Below, in pieces: positions 14,823 through 23,004 of a stretch of 40,066 bases of DNA. Below the pieces are notes generated by a model that worked only from the letters and a program-made list of their open reading frames with translations, ran no database searches and was not told the origin of the DNA. Source of the stretch: Bifidobacterium breve (lineage in GTDB: Bacteria > Myxococcota_A > UBA796 > SXON01); assembly GCA_943328795.2 (NCBI GenBank), contig CALQBK020000023.1, forward strand, positions 1 through 40,066. Reading direction: 5' to 3'. Position 1 is the first letter of the stretch; each line of letters begins with the position of its first letter. A program made the position numbers and the translations under genes.

Positions 14823-15581
14823 TCACTCCAGCACGAGGATGTCTGCTCGGCGGTTGCGCGAGGCGGACGCCTCGTCCGACCCCGCCGCGGCGGGCCGCTC
14901 CTCTCCGTAGCTGACGGCGCGGAGCTTCTGCGGCGCGATGCCAAGCCCCTGCAGGTAGCGCGCGACGGAGTCCGCCCGGCGTTGCCCGAGGGCGAGGTTG
15001 TAGTCGGTCGTCCCACTGTGGTCGCAGTTGCCCTCCACCCGGACCGTGGCGCCCGTCGCGCGCGCGCAGGAGGCCAGCGCGTCGAGCTGCGCGCGCATCG
15101 CGGGCTCGACCGCGGAGCTGTCGACGGCGAAGTAGATCGAGAAGTTGCGGCAGCCGCTCGCGTCCACGGGCTCCTTGAGCGTCAACCCGCGCCGCAGGAT
15201 GGCCTTGCCTCCGTCGGGGTTCTTCACGATCACGTCGTAGATGCCCGCGGGCAGCCCCGGTACCGAGACCGAGATGGAGTTGTCGGCCGTCACGCGCGCG
15301 GCGGCACCGGCGGTGTTCGAGAACGCGACGGTGGCGCCTGGCTGGAAGCCGGCCCCGAAGATCTCGACGGGGAACACCCGGCCGGCCGTGCCAAACGCGG
15401 GGTCGACGCCGCCGACGTTGAGCTTCAAGCTGGGCGAAGGCAAGTCGTCCGCGGTCTCGACGTCTACGTCCTTGTCCTTGTGTTTCCCCGGGCAGCCCGC
15501 GAGGACCGGCACGAGGGCCAAGGCCAAGAGCCACCGCGCGCGGGACGTGGGCCGGGTGCGGGAGGTGTGGAAGCAGCGCAT
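14823..15581 (-). CDS. pal: Pal-like OmpA-family lipoprotein with N-terminal IPT/TIG domain
   Basis: 252 aa. The Arg-rich signal ends LALALVPVLAGC (Cys30), followed by a charged linker KHKDKDVDVE. Residues ~48-135 form an IPT/TIG Ig-like domain (GVDPAFGTAGRVFPVEIFGAGFQPGATV ... GIYDVIVKNPDGG). Residues ~140-252 are the OmpA/Pal peptidoglycan-binding domain (FSIYFAVDSSAVEP, VEGNCDHSGTTDYNLALGQRRADSVARYL, SYGEERP, NRRADILV). The Asp in CDHSG and the Arg in NRRAD are the expected diaminopimelate contacts. It anchors the outer membrane to peptidoglycan. The TIG extension is unusual for Pal. No tolQRAB genes are in view. Confidence 0.82.
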   Translation of the reverse strand: MRCFHTSRTRPTSRARWLLALALVPVLAGCPGKHKDKDVDVETADDLPSPSLKLNVGGVDPAFGTAGRVFPVEIFGAGFQPGATVAFSNTAGAAARVTADNSISVSVPGLPAGIYDVIVKNPDGGKAILRRGLTLKEPVDASGCRNFSIYFAVDSSAVEPAMRAQLDALASCARATGATVRVEGNCDHSGTTDYNLALGQRRADSVARYLQGLGIAPQKLRAVSYGEERPAAAGSDEASASRNRRADILVLE

Positions 15582-15673
15582 GGACAACCCTGCCCGGCGT
15601 TTATCGTGGTTGGCTGTCGGCGGCAGGGCACCGGTCACACGAGACCCCGGGGGAGCGCCGGCGCCTGCCTCGT

Positions 15674-16375
15674 TCAGCGGGCCACGAGCAGGCCGTCAGC
15701 GAGGCGGAAGCCGATGGGCACGTGGTCCGCGAGCCACGCGTCGTCGGACACCGGCCAGCCGCGCTGGGCGAAGAGCTCGGCCAAGCGGCCGCGGATCCGG
15801 GTGGACTCCTCGCGGGGGTTCACCAACCCCGGCAGGAGCAGCGAGCCATCGACGTCCTGGGCCGCGATGGCCTCGATCGCCGCGTGGCGGACACCCTCGT
15901 CAAAGTCCGACAGGAAGCGCGACGCGGCCTCGACGATCGCGGGGTCCTTGCGCTCTGCCAGGAACAGCAACAACGTGCGCTTCTTCTCCGGCTTGAACTC
16001 GTCTTCGATGCGCTGGGCGGCGAGGAGCTCGATCAGCGCGCGGGTGCCCGCGGCGGGGCCTTCGATCCGGTCGATCACCGCGACGGGCCACTGGAAGTGC
16101 ACGCTCGACTTCGCGAACGCCCGCGCTGCCGTAGCGGCGGGCGGCCCCATGTCCACCAGCATCTCGAACACGAGCTCCTTCTCCTTCTTGTCCTTGAGCG
16201 AGTGCTCCAGCTGGAGCTCAAAGCGGTTGAACACCGCCGTCATCGCCTCGGGCGTGCCGTTGTCGAGCAGCCACCGGGCGCTCGCCTCGCGGTCCTCGGG
16301 CTGCGCGTCCCGGGTACCCACCCGCCGAGAGTGACGCTTGAGGGGATTACCGAAGATCTTGTCGAGAAAAGCCAT
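15674..16375 (-). CDS. HEAT-repeat protein
   Basis: A 233-aa soluble alpha-helical protein with no signal peptide. Repeated helix pairs (VFEMLVDMGPPAATAARAFAK, DPAIVEAASRFLSDFDEGVRHAAIEAIAAQ, STRIRGRLAELFAQRG) fit HEAT/PBS-lyase-type repeats, which usually serve as protein-binding scaffolds. The basic N-terminus (FGNPLKRHSRRV) may bind nucleic acid or membrane. It lies between a porin-like gene and pal, all on the minus strand; 92 bases separate it from the pal start. The partner is unknown. Confidence 0.7.
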   Translation of the reverse strand: MAFLDKIFGNPLKRHSRRVGTRDAQPEDREASARWLLDNGTPEAMTAVFNRFELQLEHSLKDKKEKELVFEMLVDMGPPAATAARAFAKSSVHFQWPVAVIDRIEGPAAGTRALIELLAAQRIEDEFKPEKKRTLLLFLAERKDPAIVEAASRFLSDFDEGVRHAAIEAIAAQDVDGSLLLPGLVNPREESTRIRGRLAELFAQRGWPVSDDAWLADHVPIGFRLADGLLVAR

Positions 16376-16387
16376 GAGCCGCCTGTA
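16376..16387 (-). promoter_or_regulatory. Weak -10-like TACAGG, 6 bases before ATG
   Basis: Minus strand TACAGG, CGGCTC, then the ATG of the HEAT gene. It has the right position for the leaderless pattern but the final T is missing. Read-through from the gene 27 bases upstream is also possible. Confidence 0.25.
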
Positions 16388-16402
16388 GCGCGGAAGGGCT
16401 AG

Positions 16403-17311
16403 TCACGGACCACCCCTGCGGGAAGGGGGGGTCCTGTCCACCGGCGCGGCCGAGAGCCCGATGGACAGCGCGGCGATGCCGTCCGGCGCAGCGGGCGTGA
16501 GCCCGGCCGCGCCGCCGAGCTCCACGAAGCCGGCGAACCGCGAGCCCGGGGCGAGCGGGAGGCCCCCCCGGAGCCACGCCCCGGCGACCACGCGCGCCGG
16601 GTTCCGGGCCGTCTCCAGGTCCGCGTTCACGTACGCCCCGGCGCTGACCCCGCGCAGCGGCGCCCAGCTCCCCGCGGCCCGTAGCTCCGGGACGTCGTCC
16701 TGGTTCGCGAAGCGCAGCGGGTTCCCGAGCACGCCAAGTCCACCCCCGGCCAGCGCCCGCCACGCCCCCCGGTGCAGCTCCACGGCCCCGCCGAACGTGA
16801 TGTCCGTCTCGTCCGTGCCGAGCTCGCCCTCGTCCTTGGCGTCCGGCAGCTTCACGGCGAACCCGAGCCATGGCCGGATCGGCCCGAGGTCGACGACGTA
16901 CGCGCTGGCCCCAAGCCGAACGTCCCCGGCCCCGAGCTCGCTGCCCCCAGCCGACCGGTCCCACAGCCCGTCGAAGCCCGCGGAGAGCTGCACGCGCGTG
17001 TCCGGCATCCAGCGCCCACCGCCCCCGAACGCCAGCCGGTCCCGAGAGCCGGCGCGGAACGGGGGCACGAGGCCCGGCTCGTAGACCCCGCCCGCCCCGA
17101 GCGTCCACGCGCCCGCGCCAAGGTCCTGGGCCATCGAAGGCAGCCAGCCGTCGTCGCCCCCGTGACCCGGCCCAAAACCTTCTGCACGTGCTGGACGAGC
17201 GCAGACGACGGGAAAGAGCGATAGAACGCCAAGCACCCGCCGCACCGCCTGCACCACTGCACGATTTTCGCGGCCTGGGGGGCGTCGTAAGGGTTGACGA
17301 ATGGCGGTCAT
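16403..17311 (-). CDS. Secreted porin-like protein (PF13557-type beta-barrel, tentative)
   Basis: 302 aa from the ATG at 17311. A signal peptide with a long Arg-rich n-region is cleaved after ARPARA (VVQAVRRVLGVLSLFPVVCARPARA). The mature part is Gly-rich with alternating strands. WLGFAVKLPDAKDEGELGTDETDITFG resembles the phenol-degradation/transporter-like outer-membrane barrel family. A possible alternative start is a GTG at 17257, directly before the signal core. I prefer 17311 because a TACTTT -10 lies 7 bases upstream, and the GAAGG there sits too close to act as a Shine-Dalgarno sequence. The C-terminus (TPPSRRGGP) does not end in the classic aromatic residue. Confidence 0.6.
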   Translation of the reverse strand: MTAIRQPLRRPPGRENRAVVQAVRRVLGVLSLFPVVCARPARAEGFGPGHGGDDGWLPSMAQDLGAGAWTLGAGGVYEPGLVPPFRAGSRDRLAFGGGGRWMPDTRVQLSAGFDGLWDRSAGGSELGAGDVRLGASAYVVDLGPIRPWLGFAVKLPDAKDEGELGTDETDITFGGAVELHRGAWRALAGGGLGVLGNPLRFANQDDVPELRAAGSWAPLRGVSAGAYVNADLETARNPARVVAGAWLRGGLPLAPGSRFAGFVELGGAAGLTPAAPDGIAALSIGLSAAPVDRTPPSRRGGP

Positions 17312-17323
17312 CCTTCGTAAAGT
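17294..17323 (+). promoter_or_regulatory. Putative promoter TTGACG-N18-TAAAGT for the PKD lipoprotein genes
   Basis: A near-consensus -35 and a 4-of-6 -10 at 18-base spacing, pointing to 17372. It overlaps the divergent TACTTT site, and an imperfect inverted repeat (GTAAAGT-N5-ACCTTAC, 17317-17335) lies over it. The two directions may therefore be regulated together. Confidence 0.35.
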
Positions 17324-17324
17324 A
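17312..17324 (-). promoter_or_regulatory. -10 element TACTTT, 7 bases before ATG
   Basis: Minus strand TACTTT, 7 bases, then ATG of the porin-like gene. It is part of the leaderless pattern and supports the 17311 start. Confidence 0.4.
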
Positions 17325-17371
17325 GTACACCTTACCCATCGGCACCGCCCGTGCCTCCCGGAGCCGCGCGA

Positions 17372-18748
17372 ATGACCCTTCCACGCACCCCCTCGCTGCT
17401 CGCCCTGGTTGGCCTCGCGCTCGCCACCAGCTGCAACACGAACAACGACAAGAACCCCGCCGACGACTCCCCGGGCGCGCAGTGCAACGGGCCGGTCGCC
17501 GATGCCGGGCCTGACGCCTCTGCGGCCCCCGGCGGGCTCGTGACGCTCGATGGCTCGGGCAGCACGGTGTGCGACGGTGGGTCGCCGACCTACGTGTGGA
17601 CCGTCGAGTCCGTCCCGACGGACTCCGCGATCGACGCCGGCGACATCTCGGTGGCCGATCCGGCGCACCCGTCGTTCACCCCGGACGCCGTGGGCGCGTA
17701 CGTGTTCTCGCTCGCCGTCTCCGACGCCGTGGGCACCACGTCACAGGCCGATCTCGTCGTCGTCAACGTCAGCTCCTCCAGCGGCAAGCCGATCGCGAAC
17801 TGCGGCGGCAACCTCACGGCGGACGTGAACGAGCGCGTCGACCTGGACGGCTCCGCGTCGAGCGACCCCGAGGGCGCCGCGCTCACCTACAGCTGGGCGC
17901 TGTCCGCGAAGCCGGACTGCTCGAGCCTCGACAGCACCGACATGTTCAACAGCAACTCGGCCGTTGCCTCGCTCGTGCCCGACTGCGCGGCCGTGTTCGT
18001 GGTCGCGCTGGCGGTCAGCGACGGCGAAGTGTGGTCCGACACCTCGTACTGCTCGATCACGGTCGGGTCGGGCAACCAGGCACCCGTGGCGGACGCCGGC
18101 ACCAGCACGGCGCTCTCGCCCTGCACCGAGCACCACTACCAGCTCAACGCCTACGGCAGCTACGACCCGGAAGGCGCCGCGCTCACCTACCAGTGGTCGG
18201 TGATCTCCGTGCCGGCCGGGTCCACCGCTTCGGACGCGAGCTTCAACGACCGCACGCTGCCGAACGCCGCGTTCGAGTGGGACATCCCGGGCGAGTACAC
18301 GTTCAACCTCCAGGTGAACGACGGCACGCAGTCGTCCCCGCCCGACGTCGTGGTGCTCACGTTCCGTGACGTGTCCGAGAACACCCCGCCCATCGCGAAC
18401 GCCGGCGAAGACGAGTCCATCACGCACGAGCCGGACTGCGAGACCTCGTCGTACGTGTTCACCTGCGAAGACTGCCCCGAGGAAGACGTGACGCTCGACG
18501 GCACGGCGTCGGACGACCCGACGGACGGCGACGACCTGCAGTTCCACTGGTCCGAGAGCAGCGGCGAGCTCACGATCGAGAGCCCCGACAGCGCCACCAC
18601 TCGCGTGGTCACCCCGTCGTTCCCGTCCACGTACAACGTGGCGGAGGTCCGCTCTTGGACGGTTGAGCTGGAGGCCAGCGACTGCGCGGACTCCGACACC
18701 GACACCGTCACGGTTACCTACACCTGCACTGGCAGCTTCGGCTCATAG
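17372..18748 (+). CDS. PKD-domain lipoprotein (paralogue 1)
   Basis: 458 aa from the ATG at 17372; the signal MTLPRTPSLLALVGLALATSC places the lipid on Cys21. Four PKD/Ig-like repeats follow, each with a P-x-A-x-A-G type opening and YxWxxxxxP cores (DAGPDASAAPGGLVTLDGSG, SYDPEGAALTYQWSVISVP). The last repeat (~345-458) carries a Cys-rich insert CETSSYVFTCEDC and later Cys residues (ASDC, TYTCTG), probably disulfide-bonded. The same insert occurs in the next gene, so the two are paralogues. It is surface-located; the function is unknown. Only 9 bases separate it from the next gene. Confidence 0.82.
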   Translation: MTLPRTPSLLALVGLALATSCNTNNDKNPADDSPGAQCNGPVADAGPDASAAPGGLVTLDGSGSTVCDGGSPTYVWTVESVPTDSAIDAGDISVADPAHPSFTPDAVGAYVFSLAVSDAVGTTSQADLVVVNVSSSSGKPIANCGGNLTADVNERVDLDGSASSDPEGAALTYSWALSAKPDCSSLDSTDMFNSNSAVASLVPDCAAVFVVALAVSDGEVWSDTSYCSITVGSGNQAPVADAGTSTALSPCTEHHYQLNAYGSYDPEGAALTYQWSVISVPAGSTASDASFNDRTLPNAAFEWDIPGEYTFNLQVNDGTQSSPPDVVVLTFRDVSENTPPIANAGEDESITHEPDCETSSYVFTCEDCPEEDVTLDGTASDDPTDGDDLQFHWSESSGELTIESPDSATTRVVTPSFPSTYNVAEVRSWTVELEASDCADSDTDTVTVTYTCTGSFGS

Positions 18749-18757
18749 GCGGACCAC

Positions 18758-20149
18758 ATGCGCACCTCTTCTCTGCTCTCCCTCGCAGCGCTCTCGGGCG
18801 TCGCCTTCTTCGCCGCCTGCGGGACGAAGAACCCCGGCGACTCCCAGAGCGTCGTGGTCAACCCCGACAACCACGCGCCGACGGCGAACGCCGGCTCGGA
18901 CCAGACGCAGCCCGCTGATGCCACCATCACGCTCTCGGGCGCGGCCTCCGTGGACGCTGACGGCGACGCGTTGACCTACGTCTGGTCGTTCGACCACGTC
19001 CCGGACGGCTCCACCATCACCGAGCGTGAGGCGCCGTTCACGGTGAACCACTCGACGGCCGCGGTGACCACCACGTTCCAGCCCGACAAGGTCGGCACGT
19101 ACGTGATCGCCCTGGTCGTGACCGACACTTCGGGCGCCTCGTCGGCGGCTGACTACGTGATCATCACGGCCGCTGACCCGGAGAACATCCCGGTCGCGAA
19201 CGCCGGCGCGGACCAGTCCATCGCGGTCGGCAGCTCGGCGTCCTTGAGCGGCACCGGCAGCTACGACCCCGTCGGGCGCGCCCTCACCTACTCGTGGACG
19301 CTCGTCGACAAGCCGACGAACTCGGCGGTCACGGCCGTCAGCGACCCCACGTCGGCCACCCCCACGCTGTCGATTGACGCGAAGGGCGCGTACGTCGTCA
19401 GCCTCGTCGTCGACAACGGCCTCGCGCCGTCGAACGCGGACGAGGTCACCATCACCGGGACGGCGGACGACAGCGCGCCGACCGCGAACGCGGGCCCGGA
19501 CCAGACCGGCGCGCAGGACTGCACCACGATCACGCTCGACTGCTCCGCATCGTCGGATCCCGACGGCGACGAGCTCACCTACTCGTGGACCCTGCAGAAC
19601 AAGCCGTCCAACTCCACCGCGACGCTCGCCGACACCACCGCCGCGAAGCCCACGTTCTACCCGGACCAGGCGGGCACCTACGTGTTCTCCTGCGCGGTCA
19701 ACGACGGCACCAACTGGTCGACGCCCGACACCGTGAACCTCGTCGCGGCAGAGCGCGCCACGAACACCCGGCCAGTGGTCAGCGCGGGCGCGGACCAGGG
19801 CATCGACGCCGGCTCGGCCTCGTGCGCGCCCAGCGGCTATGTCTACGACTGCGACGAGTGCTCGGACAAGACCGCGTCGCTCGGCGCGGACGCTAGCATC
19901 TCCGACCCGGACGGCGACCCGATCACGATCGAGTGGACCGTCGTCAGCGGCGACGCCACGATCTCGGACCCCACGTCGATGTCTACGCAGGTCCTGCTCC
20001 AGAGCATCGCTCCTACGGAGCCGAGCCTGTGCGAAGACGTCGTCTACGAGTTCAAGCTGTCCGTGACGGACTGCACCGGCGCCGTCTCGACGGACACCGT
20101 GCGGTTCACCGCCTCGTGCTGCGGCACCGAAGACACCTCGACGCGGTAA
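18758..20149 (+). CDS. PKD-domain lipoprotein (paralogue 2)
   Basis: 463 aa. The signal MRTSSLLSLAALSGVAFFAAC has its lipobox at Cys21. Three clear PKD repeats open with APTANAGSDQ, VANAGADQSI and PTANAGPDQTG. The C-terminal variant repeat (~340-463) carries the Cys pattern CAPSGYVYDCDEC ... LCEDVVYEFKLSVTDC ... ASCC. It ends in the short tail CGTEDTSTR. It is a neighbour and paralogue of the upstream gene and clearly in one operon. The TAA stop abuts the ATG of the next gene (TAAATG). Confidence 0.83.
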   Translation: MRTSSLLSLAALSGVAFFAACGTKNPGDSQSVVVNPDNHAPTANAGSDQTQPADATITLSGAASVDADGDALTYVWSFDHVPDGSTITEREAPFTVNHSTAAVTTTFQPDKVGTYVIALVVTDTSGASSAADYVIITAADPENIPVANAGADQSIAVGSSASLSGTGSYDPVGRALTYSWTLVDKPTNSAVTAVSDPTSATPTLSIDAKGAYVVSLVVDNGLAPSNADEVTITGTADDSAPTANAGPDQTGAQDCTTITLDCSASSDPDGDELTYSWTLQNKPSNSTATLADTTAAKPTFYPDQAGTYVFSCAVNDGTNWSTPDTVNLVAAERATNTRPVVSAGADQGIDAGSASCAPSGYVYDCDECSDKTASLGADASISDPDGDPITIEWTVVSGDATISDPTSMSTQVLLQSIAPTEPSLCEDVVYEFKLSVTDCTGAVSTDTVRFTASCCGTEDTSTR

Positions 20150-21043
20150 ATGGCCGGGTTGGCGGCGCTCGCCGACATCCGGCCCGTGCCCGTGCTCCAG
20201 GCGGGGCGCTGCGCCGACGACCACTACCCGGCGCTCGCCGGGGCGTGGGTCGTCGGGTGCGTTGGTAGTGACGCCGTGAACGTGGCCGTCTCGTTGGTCG
20301 ACGGGCGCGTGGTCACGCTGACCGACCCGGTCGCGTCGCCCGGGCTCGGCGACGGCTGGCTGTGGGCGCCCGGGCGAGCACCCGGCGCTTGGGCCCTCCC
20401 GGCTGCCACCCGCGGTCGGCTGCCGGGCCTCGCGCCGCTCGTGATCGTCCCGTTCGAGGGGGTGTCGGCGCCGGCGGTCCTGCGCTCGGAGCTTGGCGCG
20501 AGCGCCGCGGTAGCGTACGCCGATCACGTCGAGGTGATCGACCTGCTGGTCTCCGCGTGGCCCCGGTACTCGGCGCACCCGCTGCCCGGGGAGCCGGTCG
20601 CCGTCGGACCGGGCTGGGCGGCCTGGACCGAGCGGGGGGCGAACGGTGAAGACGTCTGGGTCGTTGGAGACGCGGTCGATGCGGCAGAGCCGCGCGTGCT
20701 GGCGGGCGGCCCCGGCGACCAACACTTCGTCTCGGGCGCCGGCTCCGTCCTCTGGTACGTGGACGCGCGCTTCGTGTGGCGCCAGGACCTGCGGGAGACG
20801 ATGCCGACGTCGTTCCCCGCGGACACCGGCTTCCAGGCGCCGCTGGCCGTCAGCGCGGACGGCACCTTCGCTTGCTGGGAGGACCGGGCGGGCCTGCGCG
20901 ACGGCGGGGACATCGATCTCCGCTGCACGTCCGGGCTGGTGCTCGACCGCGCGGGCGACCAACGCTGGCCGTCGATCGGCGGCGGGTTCTTGGCCTGGCG
21001 CGAGGGCACCCAGGTCATCGTCGGGCGGCTCGTCGCCCCCTGA
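20150..21043 (+). CDS. Propeller-like hypothetical protein coupled to PKD lipoprotein
   Basis: 297 aa beginning directly at the stop of the preceding gene. No obvious signal peptide. The sequence is a series of short beta-hairpin blades with W/G-rich turns (GVAWTERG-like GPGWAAWTERGANGEDVWVVGD, SGAGSVLWYVDARFVWRQDL, SADGTFACWEDRAG, SIGGGFLAWREGTQVIVGRL). This repeated pattern resembles TolB/WD-like propellers, but no family is certain. Tight coupling to the PKD lipoproteins suggests a joint role. A missing secretion signal is odd if it acts with them on the surface. Confidence 0.65.
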   Translation: MAGLAALADIRPVPVLQAGRCADDHYPALAGAWVVGCVGSDAVNVAVSLVDGRVVTLTDPVASPGLGDGWLWAPGRAPGAWALPAATRGRLPGLAPLVIVPFEGVSAPAVLRSELGASAAVAYADHVEVIDLLVSAWPRYSAHPLPGEPVAVGPGWAAWTERGANGEDVWVVGDAVDAAEPRVLAGGPGDQHFVSGAGSVLWYVDARFVWRQDLRETMPTSFPADTGFQAPLAVSADGTFACWEDRAGLRDGGDIDLRCTSGLVLDRAGDQRWPSIGGGFLAWREGTQVIVGRLVAP

Positions 21044-21049
21044 TACCCA

Positions 21050-21418
21050 TCAGACCAGGGCGTCCTGGTTCTCCTTCTTCGACAACACGTACAGCGTGTA
21101 CCCGCCGATCAACGTCCCGAGCGGGAAGTTGAAGAGCAGGAACAGCGACAGGAGCGCGGCGACCACCGCCGCCCACTTCTTGCCCTGCGAGAGGCCCCAG
21201 GCGGCGATCAGCCCGGGGAGCGACATCACGAGGAACATCAATGCGAACACCGTGGCGAGGCCGATGAAGATCCCGCCGATCATCGCGCCGTCCTTGTCGC
21301 CTGACAGCAGGGGCACGAACCCGAACAGCCCGAACATCACGCCGAACGCGAGGCCCGCCACGAGCTGAAATCCACCGAACACCGCCCAGATCACCGAGAG
21401 GTTCTTCACTTCGTTCAT
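21050..21418 (-). CDS. Small membrane protein, four predicted helices
   Basis: 122 aa starting MNEVKNLSVIWAVFGGFQ. Hydrophobic segments lie at about 8-32, 45-68 (GGIFIGLATVFALMFLVMSLPG) and 80-115 (WAAVVAALLSLFLLFNFPLGTLIGGYTLYVL), with a cytoplasmic-looking KKENQDALV tail. The layout resembles small DUF-type bacterial membrane proteins; no function can be assigned. The ATG at 21418 is preferred over 21580, because the extension would run through the divergent gene. The start codons of the two divergent genes are only 21 bases apart. Confidence 0.7.
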   Translation of the reverse strand: MNEVKNLSVIWAVFGGFQLVAGLAFGVMFGLFGFVPLLSGDKDGAMIGGIFIGLATVFALMFLVMSLPGLIAAWGLSQGKKWAAVVAALLSLFLLFNFPLGTLIGGYTLYVLSKKENQDALV

Positions 21419-21429
21419 ACGACAGGGTA
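21419..21429 (-). promoter_or_regulatory. -10 element TACCCT, 5 bases before ATG
   Basis: Minus strand TACCCT, GTCGT, then ATG of the small membrane protein gene. It shares the same bases as the divergent TATCTC site. Confidence 0.35.
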
Positions 21430-21439
21430 TCTCGCCACG
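21428..21439 (+). promoter_or_regulatory. -10-like TATCTC, 6 bases before GTG
   Basis: TATCTC, GCCACG, then the GTG at 21440. It overlaps the opposing TACCCT element, so only one polymerase could bind at a time. Confidence 0.3.
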
Positions 21440-22996
21440 GTGCCTAGCCTCCCCCTCGTTCGCTGGCGTGACGCCGCGCTCGGCGTCGTGCTCGCCGCGC
21501 TGATCGCGGGCCCGGCGCTCGCGCGGGGGGAGCTGGTGGGATCGCCACGCGCCGAGACGTACGGGCACGCGTGGGTCCAAGCCTGCGCCGCGGCGCGCTG
21601 GCCGGCGTGGCCGACCGGGACGGACCTCGCGCTCGGGACGACCGACCGCCCCGTGATCGACCCGCTCCCGACCTGGATCGCGGGCGGGCTCGCGAAGGGT
21701 GCCGGGCTCACCGGGGCCTGGAACGCGCTGGTGGTGGGCTGGATCGTGCTGGCGGCGGTGGGCGGCGCGGCGCTGGGGCGCGCGTTCGCGGTGTCGCCCG
21801 CGTGGGTCGCGTTCGGCGTGGTGCTCTCGCCGATCTGGCGCGGGTCGCTGTGGAGCGGGCTCTCAGAGGACGGCGCGGTGGGCGTCGGCGCGCTCGCGAT
21901 CGCGCTGCTGTGGAGCGGGTCGGACCCCGCGCGGGGCTCGACGCGATGCGCGGTGGCCGGCGGCCTGGCGCTCGGGGCGCTCGCGTGGTGCGGGCTGTAC
22001 CTCGCGTGGCTGGGCGCGGCTGCGGCCGTGGCGGTCACGTGCGTTCGTGCGCTGCGCGCAGGTCGGCGGCAGGCGCTCGGGCGGTTGCTGGCCGCGGGCG
22101 CCCTCGCGCTCGTGCTCGCCGGCCCGGCCGTGCTGCCGTTCCGCGCGCGCCTCGCGGGCGTCGGCCACCGCTTTGGCAGCGCCGCCGCGCTGTCCGAGCC
22201 ACTCTGGAGGGTGAACCCCTGGCGCGCCGGCGACCTCGCCAGCTTCGTCGGCCCCCGCCAGCAGGACGCCACCGGCCAGTGGGTCACCGGCGAGGTGGAC
22301 CTCCGCGACGCGTTCGTGCGCGAGCACCCGACGTGGATTGGCTACCCGACGCTCGCCCTGGCCACCGCCGGCGCCGGTCCGGCCATCGTGCCGATCGCCG
22401 CCGTCGCGCTGTGGGCCACGGGGCCTTCGCCTTCGCTGCAGGGCACCCCGCTCGGCGTCGTGAACCCCGTGGCCGTCGCCCTGGACCGCCTCCCGCTCGC
22501 GGCCAGCTTCAACCACCACGCCCGGCTGTGGATCCTCGGCGAGATCGGGCTGGTCCTCCTCGCCGGCCGCGGGCTCGCCCGGCTCGGCCGCGTGTTCCCG
22601 CGCGCCGCCCCGGCCCTCGGTCCCGCCGCCGCCCTCTTGGTGCTGGCCGACGCCCGCTGGCTCGCCCCGGGGCCGTTGTGCTTGCCGGGCACCTCCACTG
22701 ACAGCCCGGCGATCTACGCCGCCCTCGCGTCCTTTCCCGCCGGCCCGGTCACCGTGCTCGGCGCGAACGGCCCGGGCATCCACCCCCAGCGCGGGTACTT
22801 CGACCAGCGGGTGCACGGCCGCCGCCTGTTGAGCAACCCCGACCGGCCCGAGCCGGTCACGCTGGACCACCTCCAGCCCGGCGCCCTTGTCGTCGCGCTC
22901 GGCGCCCCGACCAGCCCGGTTGTCCTGCAGGCGACCGCCCGGCTCGGGCCGCCCGCCGTCGCAGACGCGAGCGGGGCGATCTGGCAGGCCCCTTGA
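21440..22996 (+). CDS. Polytopic membrane protein, GT-C/YfhO-like layout
   Basis: 518 aa from a GTG start. About ten hydrophobic helices alternate with short loops (ALGVVLAALIAGPAL, ALVVGWIVLAAVGGAALG, LALGALAWCGLYLAWLGAAAAVAVT, LLAAGALALVLAGPAVLPF). A soluble C-terminal part follows from about residue 420 (AALASFPAGPVTVLGANGPGIHPQRGYFDQ). A first-loop segment with charged residues (RAETYGHAWVQACA) lies where GT-C glycosyltransferases keep catalytic acids, and SFNHHARLWILGEIG recalls YfhO-type proteins. The overall layout suggests a polyprenyl-linked sugar transferase or relative; this is tentative. Confidence 0.65.
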   Translation: MPSLPLVRWRDAALGVVLAALIAGPALARGELVGSPRAETYGHAWVQACAAARWPAWPTGTDLALGTTDRPVIDPLPTWIAGGLAKGAGLTGAWNALVVGWIVLAAVGGAALGRAFAVSPAWVAFGVVLSPIWRGSLWSGLSEDGAVGVGALAIALLWSGSDPARGSTRCAVAGGLALGALAWCGLYLAWLGAAAAVAVTCVRALRAGRRQALGRLLAAGALALVLAGPAVLPFRARLAGVGHRFGSAAALSEPLWRVNPWRAGDLASFVGPRQQDATGQWVTGEVDLRDAFVREHPTWIGYPTLALATAGAGPAIVPIAAVALWATGPSPSLQGTPLGVVNPVAVALDRLPLAASFNHHARLWILGEIGLVLLAGRGLARLGRVFPRAAPALGPAAALLVLADARWLAPGPLCLPGTSTDSPAIYAALASFPAGPVTVLGANGPGIHPQRGYFDQRVHGRRLLSNPDRPEPVTLDHLQPGALVVALGAPTSPVVLQATARLGPPAVADASGAIWQAP

Positions 22997-23004
22997 TGGG
23001 GGGT

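Noticed and set aside
18743-20962. 739-aa minus-strand ORF (and similar long antisense ORFs at 11551-13842, 21863-23608, 25057-27210, 30146-32182)
   Set aside because: Low-complexity Arg/Val/Ala- or Pro-rich shadows of GC-rich genes; each lies antisense to a gene with clear domains or signal peptide.
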